A DNA stretch of 64,000 bases. It comes from Marasmius tenuissimus (lineage: Eukaryota; Basidiomycota; Agaricomycetes; Agaricales; Marasmiaceae). Below are positions 44,701 to 53,449 of this stretch, one piece after another; within the stretch, counting starts at the first letter, position 1, and every line of letters starts with the position of its first letter. Position numbers and translations under genes: made by a program. The stretch lies in contig JAQOTA010000046.1 of assembly GCA_029532415.1 (NCBI GenBank), positions 868,001 through 932,000 on the forward strand, given 5' to 3'. The notes below the pieces were generated by a model. It was given only the letters and a program-made list of their open reading frames with translations. It was not told where the DNA came from and made no database searches.

Positions 44701-46971
44701 TTCTGCACATCCTCGGCATAACCGGGTTTTCTTCGGTTTTCGGTCGAATTCCGGGAAGTTCTTAGTATGCTTCCGAGCTTTATCCAGAGCCTTGTCTGAA
44801 CAATGTCCGAAACGTCTGTGTAGAACCTTGTAGTCAACTTTATCCATCGTTGACTTGGCCATTAAGCTACGAGCAGAGGCTTTCTGCGAGCTAACCCAAT
44901 AAATGGTTTGACCAGGCATAAGCGGATACGATACCAAAGACTGGCGTCGACCCTTTTGATAAAAAACCAATTTGCTAGACGATCCGCGTACTTGCAGACC
45001 ACCTTGCAAGAATTCTCCAAGCGAGAGAAGTCGAATTGACAGAAGCGGAACATAATAGACAGGATAGAGTCGCGTGATGCGTTCCTCCATACGACCGTCA
45101 GATCCTTCAACAGAATGAGAGATGAACACAGTCCCTTTCCCCTTGATTTGGATAGGGTTGTCCTTCTGTGCAGTGTTTAGCTGCGGTCCATTGTTCATGG
45201 GTTCGTACTCGGCAAAATCTTCGAGATCATAAGTAAAGTGCGATGAAGCACCTGAATCGACGATCCACTCTTGCGAGCTTCCAGTCGCCTTCTTTCCCTT
45301 ACAATTGGCACATGTGGCAAAGTGATCACCAATAAATTGCGCAAATTTCATACGGGACACGATATCCGAACTACTACGTTTAGAAGCGGCTAGTAAAGCG
45401 GCGCACTGTAGGTTCGTATCAGTGTTAGAAGAAAGACTGAGATAAGGCACTTGCCTGTCATCGTCAGATTCCTCAGATCCGATGGAGACTGAATCGTACT
45501 CAACATCGTCGGAAAAACCAGCGGCATCTGCAATCTCGCTGTCAACGTCCATGGCGCTTCCACTCGCAATCTCCGTACGCAAAGAATCGTTTACAGCGTT
45601 CAACGCGATACGATCCTCACGCTCAGAGTCGGAGTCCTCGTAGAAAGAATCATAGAGGTCGTAAACCTTCTCGATGCTCTTAGCACGCTTTGCAGGTGGA
45701 GCAGTGGAGAAGGGACCATCAATACGATGCTTGAGGGAGGAAGAGGAAGCAGCCGCATATCCCTGTTCCATAGGTTCAAGGACGTGGGCATACTTGGGAA
45801 CACCAAGACGATCGGCAAGACTGCGAGCAGCCTGAGCATTCTCAAAAACAGTACCACCAGAAGTAGCACCGGAGAAACGCTGCATGTGGAGTGGATCCCG
45901 GGATCGGTCCGCGGGATGTACGACAGATGGAGTGTCAGGAACGATGGGTGGTGAAGAGATGGACAAATGAGAGAGGGAAGCGATATGAGAATGACCCTTG
46001 TGAGAGGAGTCACCCTTGTTGTCCTGAGAATCACCCTTCTTCTTCCTGCCACGTCGGTTATTCTTCTTCTTCTGGTCGTTGTCGTTCTTAGACTGGTTGT
46101 TATTATTAGACGTCGACGAAGGAGGATTAGACTGCTGGTTAAACTTCGGGTCCTTGTCCTTCTTCTTGACAGAAGAGATGCGCGACGCAAGAGGAGCGGG
46201 TTTGCGGGATTCGTAGTGGTTAATGACTGCATCACGAGCCACTTCGAAAGTAAGTTCAGCTGGCGAGTTACCATTGGTAGCGAATTCACGAGCGTTGGCC
46301 CATGACTGTGGAATGATAGAGAGGAGGAGCATGGCTCTGACGAGGGTAGGAAGATCGATCTGAGCTTCAGTGAGCTGTCCGAATAGAAGTTCGAGTTTGG
46401 CAATCTCGGGGACGGGGTTACCACCGGACAAACGAAACTCCATGACCGACTTGAAGTCAGCCCAAACAGACACAGAAGTCTGTTGACCATAACGAGCCTT
46501 GATCTTCTCCCAAGCACCCCAAGCCGTATCATCATCCTCAATAATACTCTGCACGGCAATGGTGGTGGTGGCACGTAGTGCACCCATGGCTTTGAATTCA
46601 TACTTCTTCCAACGTCGATTATCCTTCTCATACCTGAGAACCTCCTTCTCATACCTCTCCAAAGCGTTAGCATACTGCTCCAGGTCCCTAGCATACTGCT
46701 GCATCTGAGCGTCGGTAGGAGAGACCGTCTCCGTGCGTGTAGTCGCTTCAGTTGTAGATGTAGCAGCAACAGTGATAGTGCGAGTAGTTGGCTTTGGTTC
46801 TGCTGGTTCTTTAGGTTTGTCGGGTTCAGTAGGTTCAGGATCGTCGTTGGTGTAATGGTCGTAGAACTCGTTGATCATGGCATAGGTACCAAGACCCTTG
46901 GACCACTTGCGCCAGTTGACACCGCTGAAGACTTCAACAGTGGGGATAAGGGTAGACATAACAGGAGCCAT
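41770..46971 (-). CDS. Copia gag-pol polyprotein, intact
   Basis: A single frame runs to the stop at 41770. The frame is open back to 47124, but I place the start at ATG 46971 (MAPVMSTLIPTVEVF), just before the gag domain. Domains, minus strand: gag (46.97-46.0 kb), a Ser/Asp-rich linker, protease DSGASS (about 45260), GAG-pre-integrase HRRFGH...CRGC, integrase core HSDLKQF (44.63 kb), SDGGGEY (44.44 kb), NGRAERF (44.34 kb), RT with YVDD (42.72 kb), and RNase H with TDSDWA, SSTEAEY (42.1 kb) and DNQGS. Only a half zinc knuckle (CANC) precedes the protease. There is no stop, frameshift or lost catalytic residue that I can see, so the element may be autonomous. The order PR-IN-RT-RH defines Ty1/copia. 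Confidence 0.95.
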   Translation of the reverse strand: MAPVMSTLIPTVEVFSGVNWRKWSKGLGTYAMINEFYDHYTNDDPEPTEPDKPKEPAEPKPTTRTITVAATSTTEATTRTETVSPTDAQMQQYARDLEQYANALERYEKEVLRYEKDNRRWKKYEFKAMGALRATTTIAVQSIIEDDDTAWGAWEKIKARYGQQTSVSVWADFKSVMEFRLSGGNPVPEIAKLELLFGQLTEAQIDLPTLVRAMLLLSIIPQSWANAREFATNGNSPAELTFEVARDAVINHYESRKPAPLASRISSVKKKDKDPKFNQQSNPPSSTSNNNNQSKNDNDQKKKNNRRGRKKKGDSQDNKGDSSHKGHSHIASLSHLSISSPPIVPDTPSVVHPADRSRDPLHMQRFSGATSGGTVFENAQAARSLADRLGVPKYAHVLEPMEQGYAAASSSSLKHRIDGPFSTAPPAKRAKSIEKVYDLYDSFYEDSDSEREDRIALNAVNDSLRTEIASGSAMDVDSEIADAAGFSDDVEYDSVSIGSEESDDDRQVPYLSLSSNTDTNLQCAALLAASKRSSSDIVSRMKFAQFIGDHFATCANCKGKKATGSSQEWIVDSGASSHFTYDLEDFAEYEPMNNGPQLNTAQKDNPIQIKGKGTVFISHSVEGSDGRMEERITRLYPVYYVPLLSIRLLSLGEFLQGGLQVRGSSSKLVFYQKGRRQSLVSYPLMPGQTIYWVSSQKASARSLMAKSTMDKVDYKVLHRRFGHCSDKALDKARKHTKNFPEFDRKPKKTRLCRGCAEGKMHSRSFPDSTTRASKPFEKIHSDLKQFPTESYHKYKWYMSFVDDCTSHGWTMLMRRKSDSVKMLRDFIAMVKVQFGVDIKEWMSDGGGEYKSDAFDDVLKEHGIKILTSIPYTPEQNGRAERFNRTIVEKAQALRFDACLPPSWWEFCVLHAVALHNRTPSQRLRWLTPHEKLHGSAPDVSDLRVFGCAAYAFIPEKRRVNKLSPRSELMTFIGFQEGMKGYVFMKMSNNAIFKSATALFDENLFPKCSDKKPRGFTPVGEIPEIPPVLGENPNFSSDSDDDSSDDDLYPPKNLPKRSESPHDDDGDGTVPQGERQHSDPDPPFQPPRPPTPVGGKEQSPPPRRSGRKRTGTKQPDNVFGEQRDPNNPSRIVRDMEKNSTWRDATGDREPMDPPTTRRRGRPRKVPGTNHASLSTMCNSRGSQPDSLVQQLSQEGGVGFVIYLLNRAVPVHDDLTDMSNVREWTLRDILKLPAEQQREWKAACRDELEALRKRKVFELVDLPKGRKAVKNRWVFDVKSDGRKKARLVAKGFSQVEGVDFDEIFSPVVRFETVRMMLALAALKNWHIQALDVKNAFLYGELKEEIYMDQPEGFKVKGQEGKVYRLRRALYGLKQAALEWWRALSSSMEVMGFKRLTSDAGLFICKDRETGEECIALIYVDDALFLGPNKAFVEKKKADFMARWECRDPGEVKEFLRMRIRRRGRKILLDQTDYLKKVLKRFGMQNAKAADTPLPAGYIPQPNEGPVDPERRARYQSVIGSLLYIMLGTRPDIAYAVTKLSQFSANPSEDHLKKALYICRYLAGTPDYALVYDGASDGGLLAFTDSDWAADPIKRRSITGYFFKLAGGIFCWQSRAQKTVALSSTEAEYMALSDCSRQAVWIRQLLSELGIDMTPVPICGDNQGSIFIASNPVQERRTKHIDIRYHYIRECVSDRKVDLFFIDGAYNPADMFTKNLGHVKFSAFREHLGLEFYSSE

Positions 46972-47282
46972 AGCGATCTGGAGTAATAAAACAACGATCA
47001 GCATAGGTTCATCATCATAGGCAATGATAAAAGAAATCACTGCACGGTCAACGGCGATAGCCATTGATCGTTGTTGAGGACACAGTCCACCATCGTCAAA
47101 CATCAATGAAGATGTCGACTTCACAGGTCCAGAACCGGTATTAACGGTCTGCCCATCACGACAGCGATTAAGCAGTCACGATGGTTATCGAGTGCAACGA
47201 CCACAATAGCGCATCATCATAGGCAGCACACAGTAAAGGTGCACATCCTAGAGAGCTGCCATCGCAGGGCACATCGACAGGG

Positions 47283-47299
47283 CACCGGGGCCCATAACC
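47283..47299 (-). other. Copia primer-binding site, half-tRNA type
   Basis: Reading away from the 5' LTR on the minus strand the first bases are GGTTATGGGCCC. The complement GGGCCCATAACC matches the anticodon arm of eukaryotic initiator tRNA-Met (anticodon CAT), not the 3' acceptor end used by most LTR elements. Drosophila copia is known to prime with a 5' half of initiator tRNA-Met. Confidence 0.6.
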
Positions 47300-47557
47300 T
47301 GTTGAGGCAGAGGTCCTGCCCACGCAGTGGCAGCATGGGACAGACTAGCTCACCTGGAGATAGGCTTAGAGGCAGCAACGAGAGTAGTAAAAGTACTGGT
47401 ATTGCATGTAGATACAGAGCTACTTATATACTATACAGAGGTGGCTGTATCTTCTATAACAGGAGTGACTAGGAATAGCATAGATCATAGTGAAACGATT
47501 GAAACATATATGCGGCCCGATACAACGGTCCATATATCCGGTAGTCCGGATTCAACA
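47300..47557 (-). repeat. Copia 5' LTR
   Basis: 258 bp, identical on reading to 41471-41728; promoter side for the minus-strand transcript. Confidence 0.93.
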
Positions 47558-48308
47558 AATTGCACTGCCTGTGCACCCACTATCAAGTAGTGCCTTTACG
47601 TCTAAAGATCTTTGATCATCTAGTGTGGTGACAACCAGATCTATGTTCGTTTGGCTTCCGTTTCCTTGAATGTAGCGGGGTGGTGTCTTTAGTTCATTAA
47701 GAGCTTCAACAACATTCCAGTCATTCAGTAGGTTGAGCTCTCTTAGAACTAGTTCAGTGCATTCAACTCGTCTCTTTGGGTGTACCATTGTTCTGAGTAA
47801 GATGATTCCCATGTCTGAGGGTGTTTGCCGTAACCGTTGTGTGTACCACTGGCTTGTCCAGGGTCGCAGCCGCCAGTTGTTGAACCGTGGACCCTTTTCA
47901 ATTTGTTTCAGTGCATCATCTATTCCTGGAATGACTAAGCTATGGTCTACAAATCGAAAAGTATGCTTCCCTCTGGAGTTTTCACTATTTCCAGGGGTTC
48001 TTTCAGGGTCCTGGTCCAACAAATCTTTCAACAATCTGTTTCTGTCTTCCTGTGTCATTGTCTGAACATCAGGTCTCTCCTTCTCTTTGTCCCCTTCTTC
48101 AGGGCAATCAAAGAATTTGTGTCCCGGCTTTTAGCATTTAAAGCACAGGCCTTTCCTCTTCATGGTTTCCCTGTCCATTTTCCCTGAAACTGGGATGGTA
48201 TCTTTCTTCGCTGGTGGTGGTGGGTCTATCTTGGGTTCTTGTGTCATCGGTAGTTGTACGTGGTTGGGAATTACTTCAACAGGGTTAATGGATTGGGTGG
48301 TGTTGGCT
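47558..48308 (-). pseudogene. Ty3 gag 3' part and protease N-terminus
   Basis: On the minus strand the frame enters directly from the LTR remnant (no start codon), passes a zinc knuckle of the form C-F-K-C-stop-K-P-G-H-x4-C with TAA at about 48133, and continues through RPDVQTMTQEDRNRL to the protease LLDSGCTGSAI at 47558-47590. The copia element begins immediately after that catalytic DSG motif and the frame resumes at 41470. The N-terminal half of gag and the primer site are deleted. Confidence 0.8.
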
Positions 48309-48531
48309 GAGGACTGCGGCGTGTGTCTACGGTGTGGTATGACATCGAGGTATGACATTGTGAAACAGTATCTGAAACAGGACCGACATGTGTCTACAGC
48401 ATGTGGGTCCCTTCATGTATCTACCATGTGTCCAGATGATAAGATATGAGTCATGTGAGGGATAAGATATAGATAAGATGGAAAATGATAAGATAAGGAG
48501 GAAAGATAAGATAGGAGGGAAATTCATGACA
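48309..48531 (-). repeat. 5' LTR remnant of the minus-strand Ty3 element
   Basis: 223 bp identical on reading to 37775-37997. The remaining 157 bp of the LTR (the TATA-bearing, internal-side part) are deleted and replaced directly by gag sequence at 48308. Confidence 0.85.
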
Positions 48532-48678
48532 ACAACTTGGTAATATGCCAGTAAAAGCCCACCTTGACCTTCGACCTTCAACACTTGACCTTTGACCCTC
48601 GACACTCGACCTTCAACCCTTGACCCTCTGCCTTTGAACCTCGCCCTTGCTTAAGAGTGACTTGAGAGGCCACTAACT

Positions 48679-50812
48679 GTGCCCTGTCATATCACTTTGT
48701 TAAGCTCTCCTACTCTCACCTCACTTACACAAAAATCACCCACCCTGGCCAACCTATCTTTCAAATACCACTGCAACTTTGACCTAAACACCAACACCTA
48801 TTCCGACGAACCATATAGTATCAAAAACATTGACATCAAGGAATGCATCCAAGAAGGCCCCCGTTTCTTCCACCTCAAGTGGGTAGCATCCCATAGACTT
48901 GTTTGGGAAGTCAACAACAACGAGTGCCTAATTCAAACACAATACCATCTCCTCAACGTCACCTTCCTTAGAACGGATAGGACCTTTATTATCGACCGGC
49001 TCATTACCATTGCCCTGAATCAGTGGGTCTTTGAACCAGAACAAGTATTCCCGCAAATCCTCAGCAGAGACAACTTTGTACTACCCCCACCTGCACAACT
49101 CTTTGGATTCCCCTTGTATCCCACTATCTCCGTCTAAGAGTTTCCCCAACAACCCCCACAGGAACCCACACCAGCACCCCCATCGCCAATCTACGTTGCT
49201 GATTCCCCCATCTATGTCCCTGACTCACCTGTCCTTTCTCCAATCTCCACTCCCATTTCTATCATCACAACCCTAGACCACTAGAAACCCAACCTACTCG
49301 CCCACCATTTCACACAGCACTTCCCCCGAACCTATCCCAGTGGACCTTCCGTGGAGGATCATATCACAAGGATCGACATATTTCATTTGCATCAATGGAT
49401 ATTATGCAGAAGCACTCTGGGAACACAACCAACAAACAGGAGAATTTGGGTGGAGCTATCGCGCAAAAAACAACCAACACGTGTTCCCACTTGAAAGTGT
49501 TATTTTCTCCACTGACCTATCCAAACCCCTTCCTGAACCAGCCAAACCAATCCCAGCCCACGACGAAGACCAGAAAGACACCGACAACCCAGCTGGAAGC
49601 TCCACCGACCCTAACATGACCACCACAGTTACTGAAATCAAAACCGAAGTAAAAGAGGGAAAGAAGCCAGCAGGCATCCCTCCTCAGGGTGAAACACTGT
49701 GCCCAGACAGCCCAGACGACAGCGACCCCAAATCTGACCCCCCACCCAATGACCCTGACAACAATGCAATCAGTGACAGCTTTCGGTCAACTACGACCAA
49801 CGGATTCTCCAAACTGAAAGAGAGGGGAATCAAACCCAAACACTTCAAGGGCAATTGTGACAAAACCGATTGCTTCTGCTATGACTTTGGATGATACCTA
49901 TGATTCAACATTGCATTCTATCCTAAGCAATCTGAGCGGGTCGACCTCTTCCTGTCCTCAATTGATCACCCCTGGGCAGATGGTCGCAGTCTTGAACTGG
50001 AAAACGACCGTTGTGACGATAGCATTCCCCAGAACAAAAAACGATGGACAACTTTTGCAGACATCCGCCATCGATTCCAACAAGACTTTGGTGTGCGGGG
50101 AAGGAAGGGAAGGTCACAAGTGGTACTAGAAGAGATATCCATGTCCGGGAATTTGGCGAAGCTGGAGGAGTACATTGCTGCCTTTGAGCTTGCCGCCCCC
50201 TTCACCGGGTACAACAACGAAGCGCTCCTCTGGTTCTTCAAAGCAGGAATGAACCCTGGCCTATGCTGGGCAGTTGAAGGGATGGAACCCGAACCTGAGG
50301 GACTGCAAAAGTTCATTACAGCAGCAATCCACAAGCAGAACCGCTTTGAACAGCAACAGGCAGAATCCAAGCTATGGAGGAAGCCGGCAGCCACCCCTGT
50401 AGTCAATGTTTGAGCAGCACCACTTGCCCCCACCTCCCAACCAATGACCCCATCCTGAAACCCATTCAATGGTACCCCGGTAGGAAAGCTCACCCCTGAG
50501 GAAAGGGAACGATGCATCAGGGAGGGACGTTGTTTCAGATGCCGGCAACAGGGCCACAACACACCACAATGCCCCTCAAACATGGTACCTACAGCACAAC
50601 CCCAGGTAGCAACCAACAACCCCTTCTGTTGTAACCAGGCCCCTACTGTACGGGCCACCACAGCTCCCACTCCCACTCCCACTCCATCCACAAACCCATT
50701 TCCCCTTGCCCCTGCTGATGACCCTGTCGCTTCTGTTACCCGTATGATCGGCCAACTTTCCCCAGAACAATCTACTGCCTTCTTTACCCAGTTCTCAAAA
50801 ACGGATTTTTGA
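48679..50812 (+). pseudogene. gag region of the plus-strand Ty3 element
   Basis: The first part (RFFHLKWVASHRLVWEV; TYFICINGYYAEALWEHN) precedes an acidic, proline-rich linker and the capsid (RRGRKGRSQ-like to EALLWFFKAGMNPGLCW). The CCHC knuckle CFRCRQQGHNTPQC has full C-x2-C-x4-H-x4-C spacing. Frames change near 49890 and stops occur at 50411, near 50457 and at 50810. Several of the stops are TGA. Confidence 0.65.
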
Positions 50813-52495
50813 TCCACTCCCCTGCCACACCGCCAGAGGGAGTTGTAAATAGAAGTACCTACGACTTGCCAAACACGACGCATATCTATTCAAATTACCC
50901 GAGTGAAGTCAGGATCCCTGCCCTTACCAGAAACGAAAGGACTCCTCCCATCATTCTAAGAATTGAATTCATAGGCAAAGTCACAGGGAAAAAGATCGGT
51001 GCCCAAGCATTGCTAGACAGTGGAGCAGAAGGAATATTCATCAACAACAGGTTCGCCAGAAATCACAACTTCACACTAACCCGAATCCCACAACCGTTCC
51101 CAATCCGGAATGTAGATGGTTCGGAAAACACGCTAGGATGGGTGAAATACTGTACCAGGCAACATATGAGGATACATGCCAATGAAGGAAGTCACCACAC
51201 AGAGGACATAGAATTCTATGTCACAGACATCGGAGACAGCAACTTGATACTTGGAACTGATTGGTTGAAAAAACACAACCCCAATGTCGACTGGGGAAAA
51301 CACGCTATCAGCCTGAACCATTGCCCAAACGACTGTGACCTGAAGAACCCACCAATTATCAACATTGACACCCAGAAGACAGGAAAACCGCAACCTGTAA
51401 ACAAAATAGCGGGCAGTCGAAGGGTGGTCAAACAGAAACACCCCCACACTCCTACCTTGAACAAAGAGAAGCAAAGAAACCACCCCACATCCTATACACA
51501 GAAGATGAAGAGGAGCGGTTCCAGGTCCCCGAGGAATGGGAAGGCCGGACACTTGCATCAATATTAGGGAAGATCCCTTGAGAATATGAGGAAATACACC
51601 AGGAAACCCCAATATCAATAAGGGCAGCCTTCACCAGATCGCAACAACTTGCAGAAGAGCAACATCAGGACCGCCAAGCACAAACCAAGGAAGAAATTGT
51701 ACCCCATCACTACCACAAGTTCTTGAATGTCTTTGACAAGAATACGTCTGAACGACTACCAGAGAGAGGGGAATGGGATCATGCCATTGACCTAAAACCG
51801 GAATTCACACCACAAGCAGGGAAAACCTACCCCATGGCCCCAGTGGAACAGACACAACTGGACAAGTTCGTCGAAGAAGAGTTGAGAAAGGGATATATTC
51901 AACCATCCAAATCGCCCAACTCAAGTCTGTTCTTCTTCATAAAGAAAAAAGTTGGCACCCTACGACCAGTACAAGACTATCAACGTCTCAATGATTTCAC
52001 TGTAAAGAATGCATACCCCCTCCCTCTGATATCAGAGCTAGTTGACAAACTAAAAGGGGCAAAGGTATTCTCAAAAATTGACCTGAGATGGGGATACAAC
52101 AACGTACGCATATGAGACAGAGACGAGTGGAAAGCAGCCTTCAAAACCAACAGAGGGTTGTACGAACCAACAGTCATGTGTTTCGGCCTCACCAACTCCC
52201 CTGCCACCTTCCAAGCCATGATGAACGCAACATTCAAAGACCTCATTGACACAGGGAAAGTCGTCATTTACATGGATGACATCCTGATCTTCACCAAAAA
52301 CCTTGACGAGCACCGTAAACTGGTTTGACAAGTACTACAAAGGCTGAAGGACAAGGACCTGTACGCCAAACCAGAAAAATGCTTGTTCGAACAAGAAGTG
52401 GTTGAGTTCCTAGGACTCATCGTATTCCACAACAAGTTAGCCATGGACCCAGTAAAGGTCGCAGGAGTAGCAGAATGGCCAACACCTCGCTCAGT
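50812..52495 (+). pseudogene. Protease and reverse transcriptase of the plus-strand Ty3 element
   Basis: The protease shows ALLDSGAEGIFINN and NLILGTDWLKKHNPNVDW (50.99-51.3 kb). RT shows VQDYQRLNDF, KIDLRWGYNNVRI, MCFGLTNSPATFQAMM and YMDDILIF (about 52270). In-frame TGA codons lie at 52113-52115 and 52326-52328, each where related RTs have arginine. The frame ends with EWPTPRSVKE at the junction near 52495. Confidence 0.8.
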
Positions 52496-53103
52496 GAAGG
52501 AGGATGGTACGGAGTAAGTAGAGCTTCATTGAAGACTGGGTGTATCTTCCAGGTATTTGGGAGTTCTAGTTTGTATGATGAAGAACCAATCTTTTTCAAG
52601 ATCTTGGAAGGACCATGACGTTTATTATCTAGTTTCTTGGCCGGACGTTTACTGGATATATTTGTGGCCTCAACATAGACTTGGTCACCCTCTTCATATT
52701 CCCTGGAGTCAGACCGGTTTCGATCATAGAAGTGCTTCATGGTTTCTGCTGCACGTTTCAGTGATGAAGCAGCTTCTTCTCGGATCTGATCCATGGTCTT
52801 ACTAAAGTGCTCTGCTTGTGGACTTCTAGTCCCATTCCTCTCTGGTTCCATTCCTTTCCAAGGATGTTGTCCATAATTCATGAAGAACGGCGATTGACCA
52901 ATACTCGAATGAACCTTATCATTGTATGAAAACTGGGCGATGGCTAACCAGTTGACCCAGTCATCTTGTCTGAAATTGATAAAGATTCGTAGGTACTTTT
53001 CGATTTCCTGATTCACTCGTTCTGTCTGGCCGTCTGTCTGGGGATGGTATGCTGTAGACTTATTTGAGTCGATTCCGAGTATGTGGAATAAACTCTCCAT
53101 GAA
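52496..53103 (-). mobile_element. Integrase fragment of the minus-strand Ty3 family
   Basis: About 600 bp closely related to 38345-38950: TDGQTERVNQEIEKY, QSPFFMNYGQHPWKG, HFSKTMDQIREEAA and IHPVFNEALLTPYHPP. It lacks the premature stop present at 38652 in the other copy. It is truncated on both sides, on the left by the plus-strand RT and on the right by an LTR at 53104. Confidence 0.85.
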
Positions 53104-53298
53104 TATAACAGTTATGGGGGTTGTATTTCGACCCAGGCCTCACTCTCTCGCGTGAACATGACAAGGTTTTGATTAACCAAGGTATGTACTTGTACAAGGG
53201 AAAGAAAGGCTGCCCTATCTATGAGATAGGTGCAGGTTTATATAGTCCACTTTGGCATTTGCCGTGAATATGATGCTGTAACTAGCAGGGGCGTTACA
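53104..53298 (-). repeat. 3' LTR of a third Ty3 lineage
   Basis: On the minus strand it starts TGTAACGCCCC at 53298 directly after a polypurine tract (GACGGGGGAGGG) and ends CTGTTATA at 53104, close to the expected TGTAAC/GTTACA inverted ends with one change. GGACTATATAAACC at about 53243-53256 is a TATA box. About 195 bp. It lies inside the integrase fragment sequence, so this element inserted there. Confidence 0.7.
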
Positions 53299-53449
53299 CC
53301 CTCCCCCGTCAGATTGAGCCTATAGGTAAAATCGTAAAGAAAGAAAGAAATTGAGAAGACTACTCCGCATGGAGAAGTCAAATTCTGTAGTCCCTCAGCG
53401 TGTGTGGAGGTTGGGAGTGATGGATACCGTCACCGCATGGTTGGTCCCA

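Larger units (their letters stand above)
41471..47557 (-). mobile_element. Complete Ty1/copia element with identical LTRs
   Basis: LTRs at 41471-41728 and 47300-47557 are both 258 bp with TGTTGA/TCAACA ends and show no difference on reading. The target duplication AATTG is at 41466-41470 and 47558-47562. A polypurine tract (GCGAGGGGGAG on the minus strand) abuts the left LTR; a primer site abuts the right LTR. One uninterrupted gag-pol frame lies between. It is inserted inside the protease of the minus-strand Ty3 element and is the youngest layer of the nest. Confidence 0.95.
37618..48531 (-). mobile_element. Chromodomain Ty3/gypsy element, minus strand, split by a copia element
   Basis: Left LTR 37618-37997, right LTR remnant 48309-48531; the 223 bases they share are identical on reading. 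Order on the minus strand: gag with zinc knuckle, protease, RT, RNase H, integrase, chromodomain, polypurine tract AGAGGGGGGGTAA next to the left LTR. Flanks are AAAAC and ACAAC, a near-match to a 5-bp target duplication. A copia element interrupts the protease. The inner half of the right LTR, the primer site and the first part of gag are deleted. Pol and gag carry three in-frame stops and a frameshift, so the element cannot move on its own. Confidence 0.85.
48532..52495 (+). mobile_element. Decayed plus-strand Ty3/gypsy element, 3' truncated
   Basis: It resumes after the minus-strand Ty3 insertion. In order: a leader with degenerate TTGACC-like repeats (48560-48655), two open blocks of a gag-like N-terminal region (48700-49137 and 49340-49894), a capsid block (about 49900-50413, interrupted), a zinc knuckle CFRCRQQGHNTPQC near 50535, a protease and RT. 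It is cut at about 52495 and joined to a minus-strand integrase fragment; its RNase H, integrase and 3' LTR are missing. Confidence 0.75.

Noticed and set aside
45600..46769. A 389-codon frame inside the copia element
   Set aside because: It is a shadow of the gag-pol frame; serine/arginine/leucine-rich and without domain motifs.
46972..47124. N-terminal extension of the copia polyprotein
   Set aside because: The frame is open but the most upstream codon is GTG and the extra residues are not gag-like; ATG at 46971 sits directly before the gag domain.
47300..47590. Protein encoded by both copia LTRs (same frame in both)
   Set aside because: The identity is due to LTR duplication; the frame has no features of a protein and includes promoter sequence.
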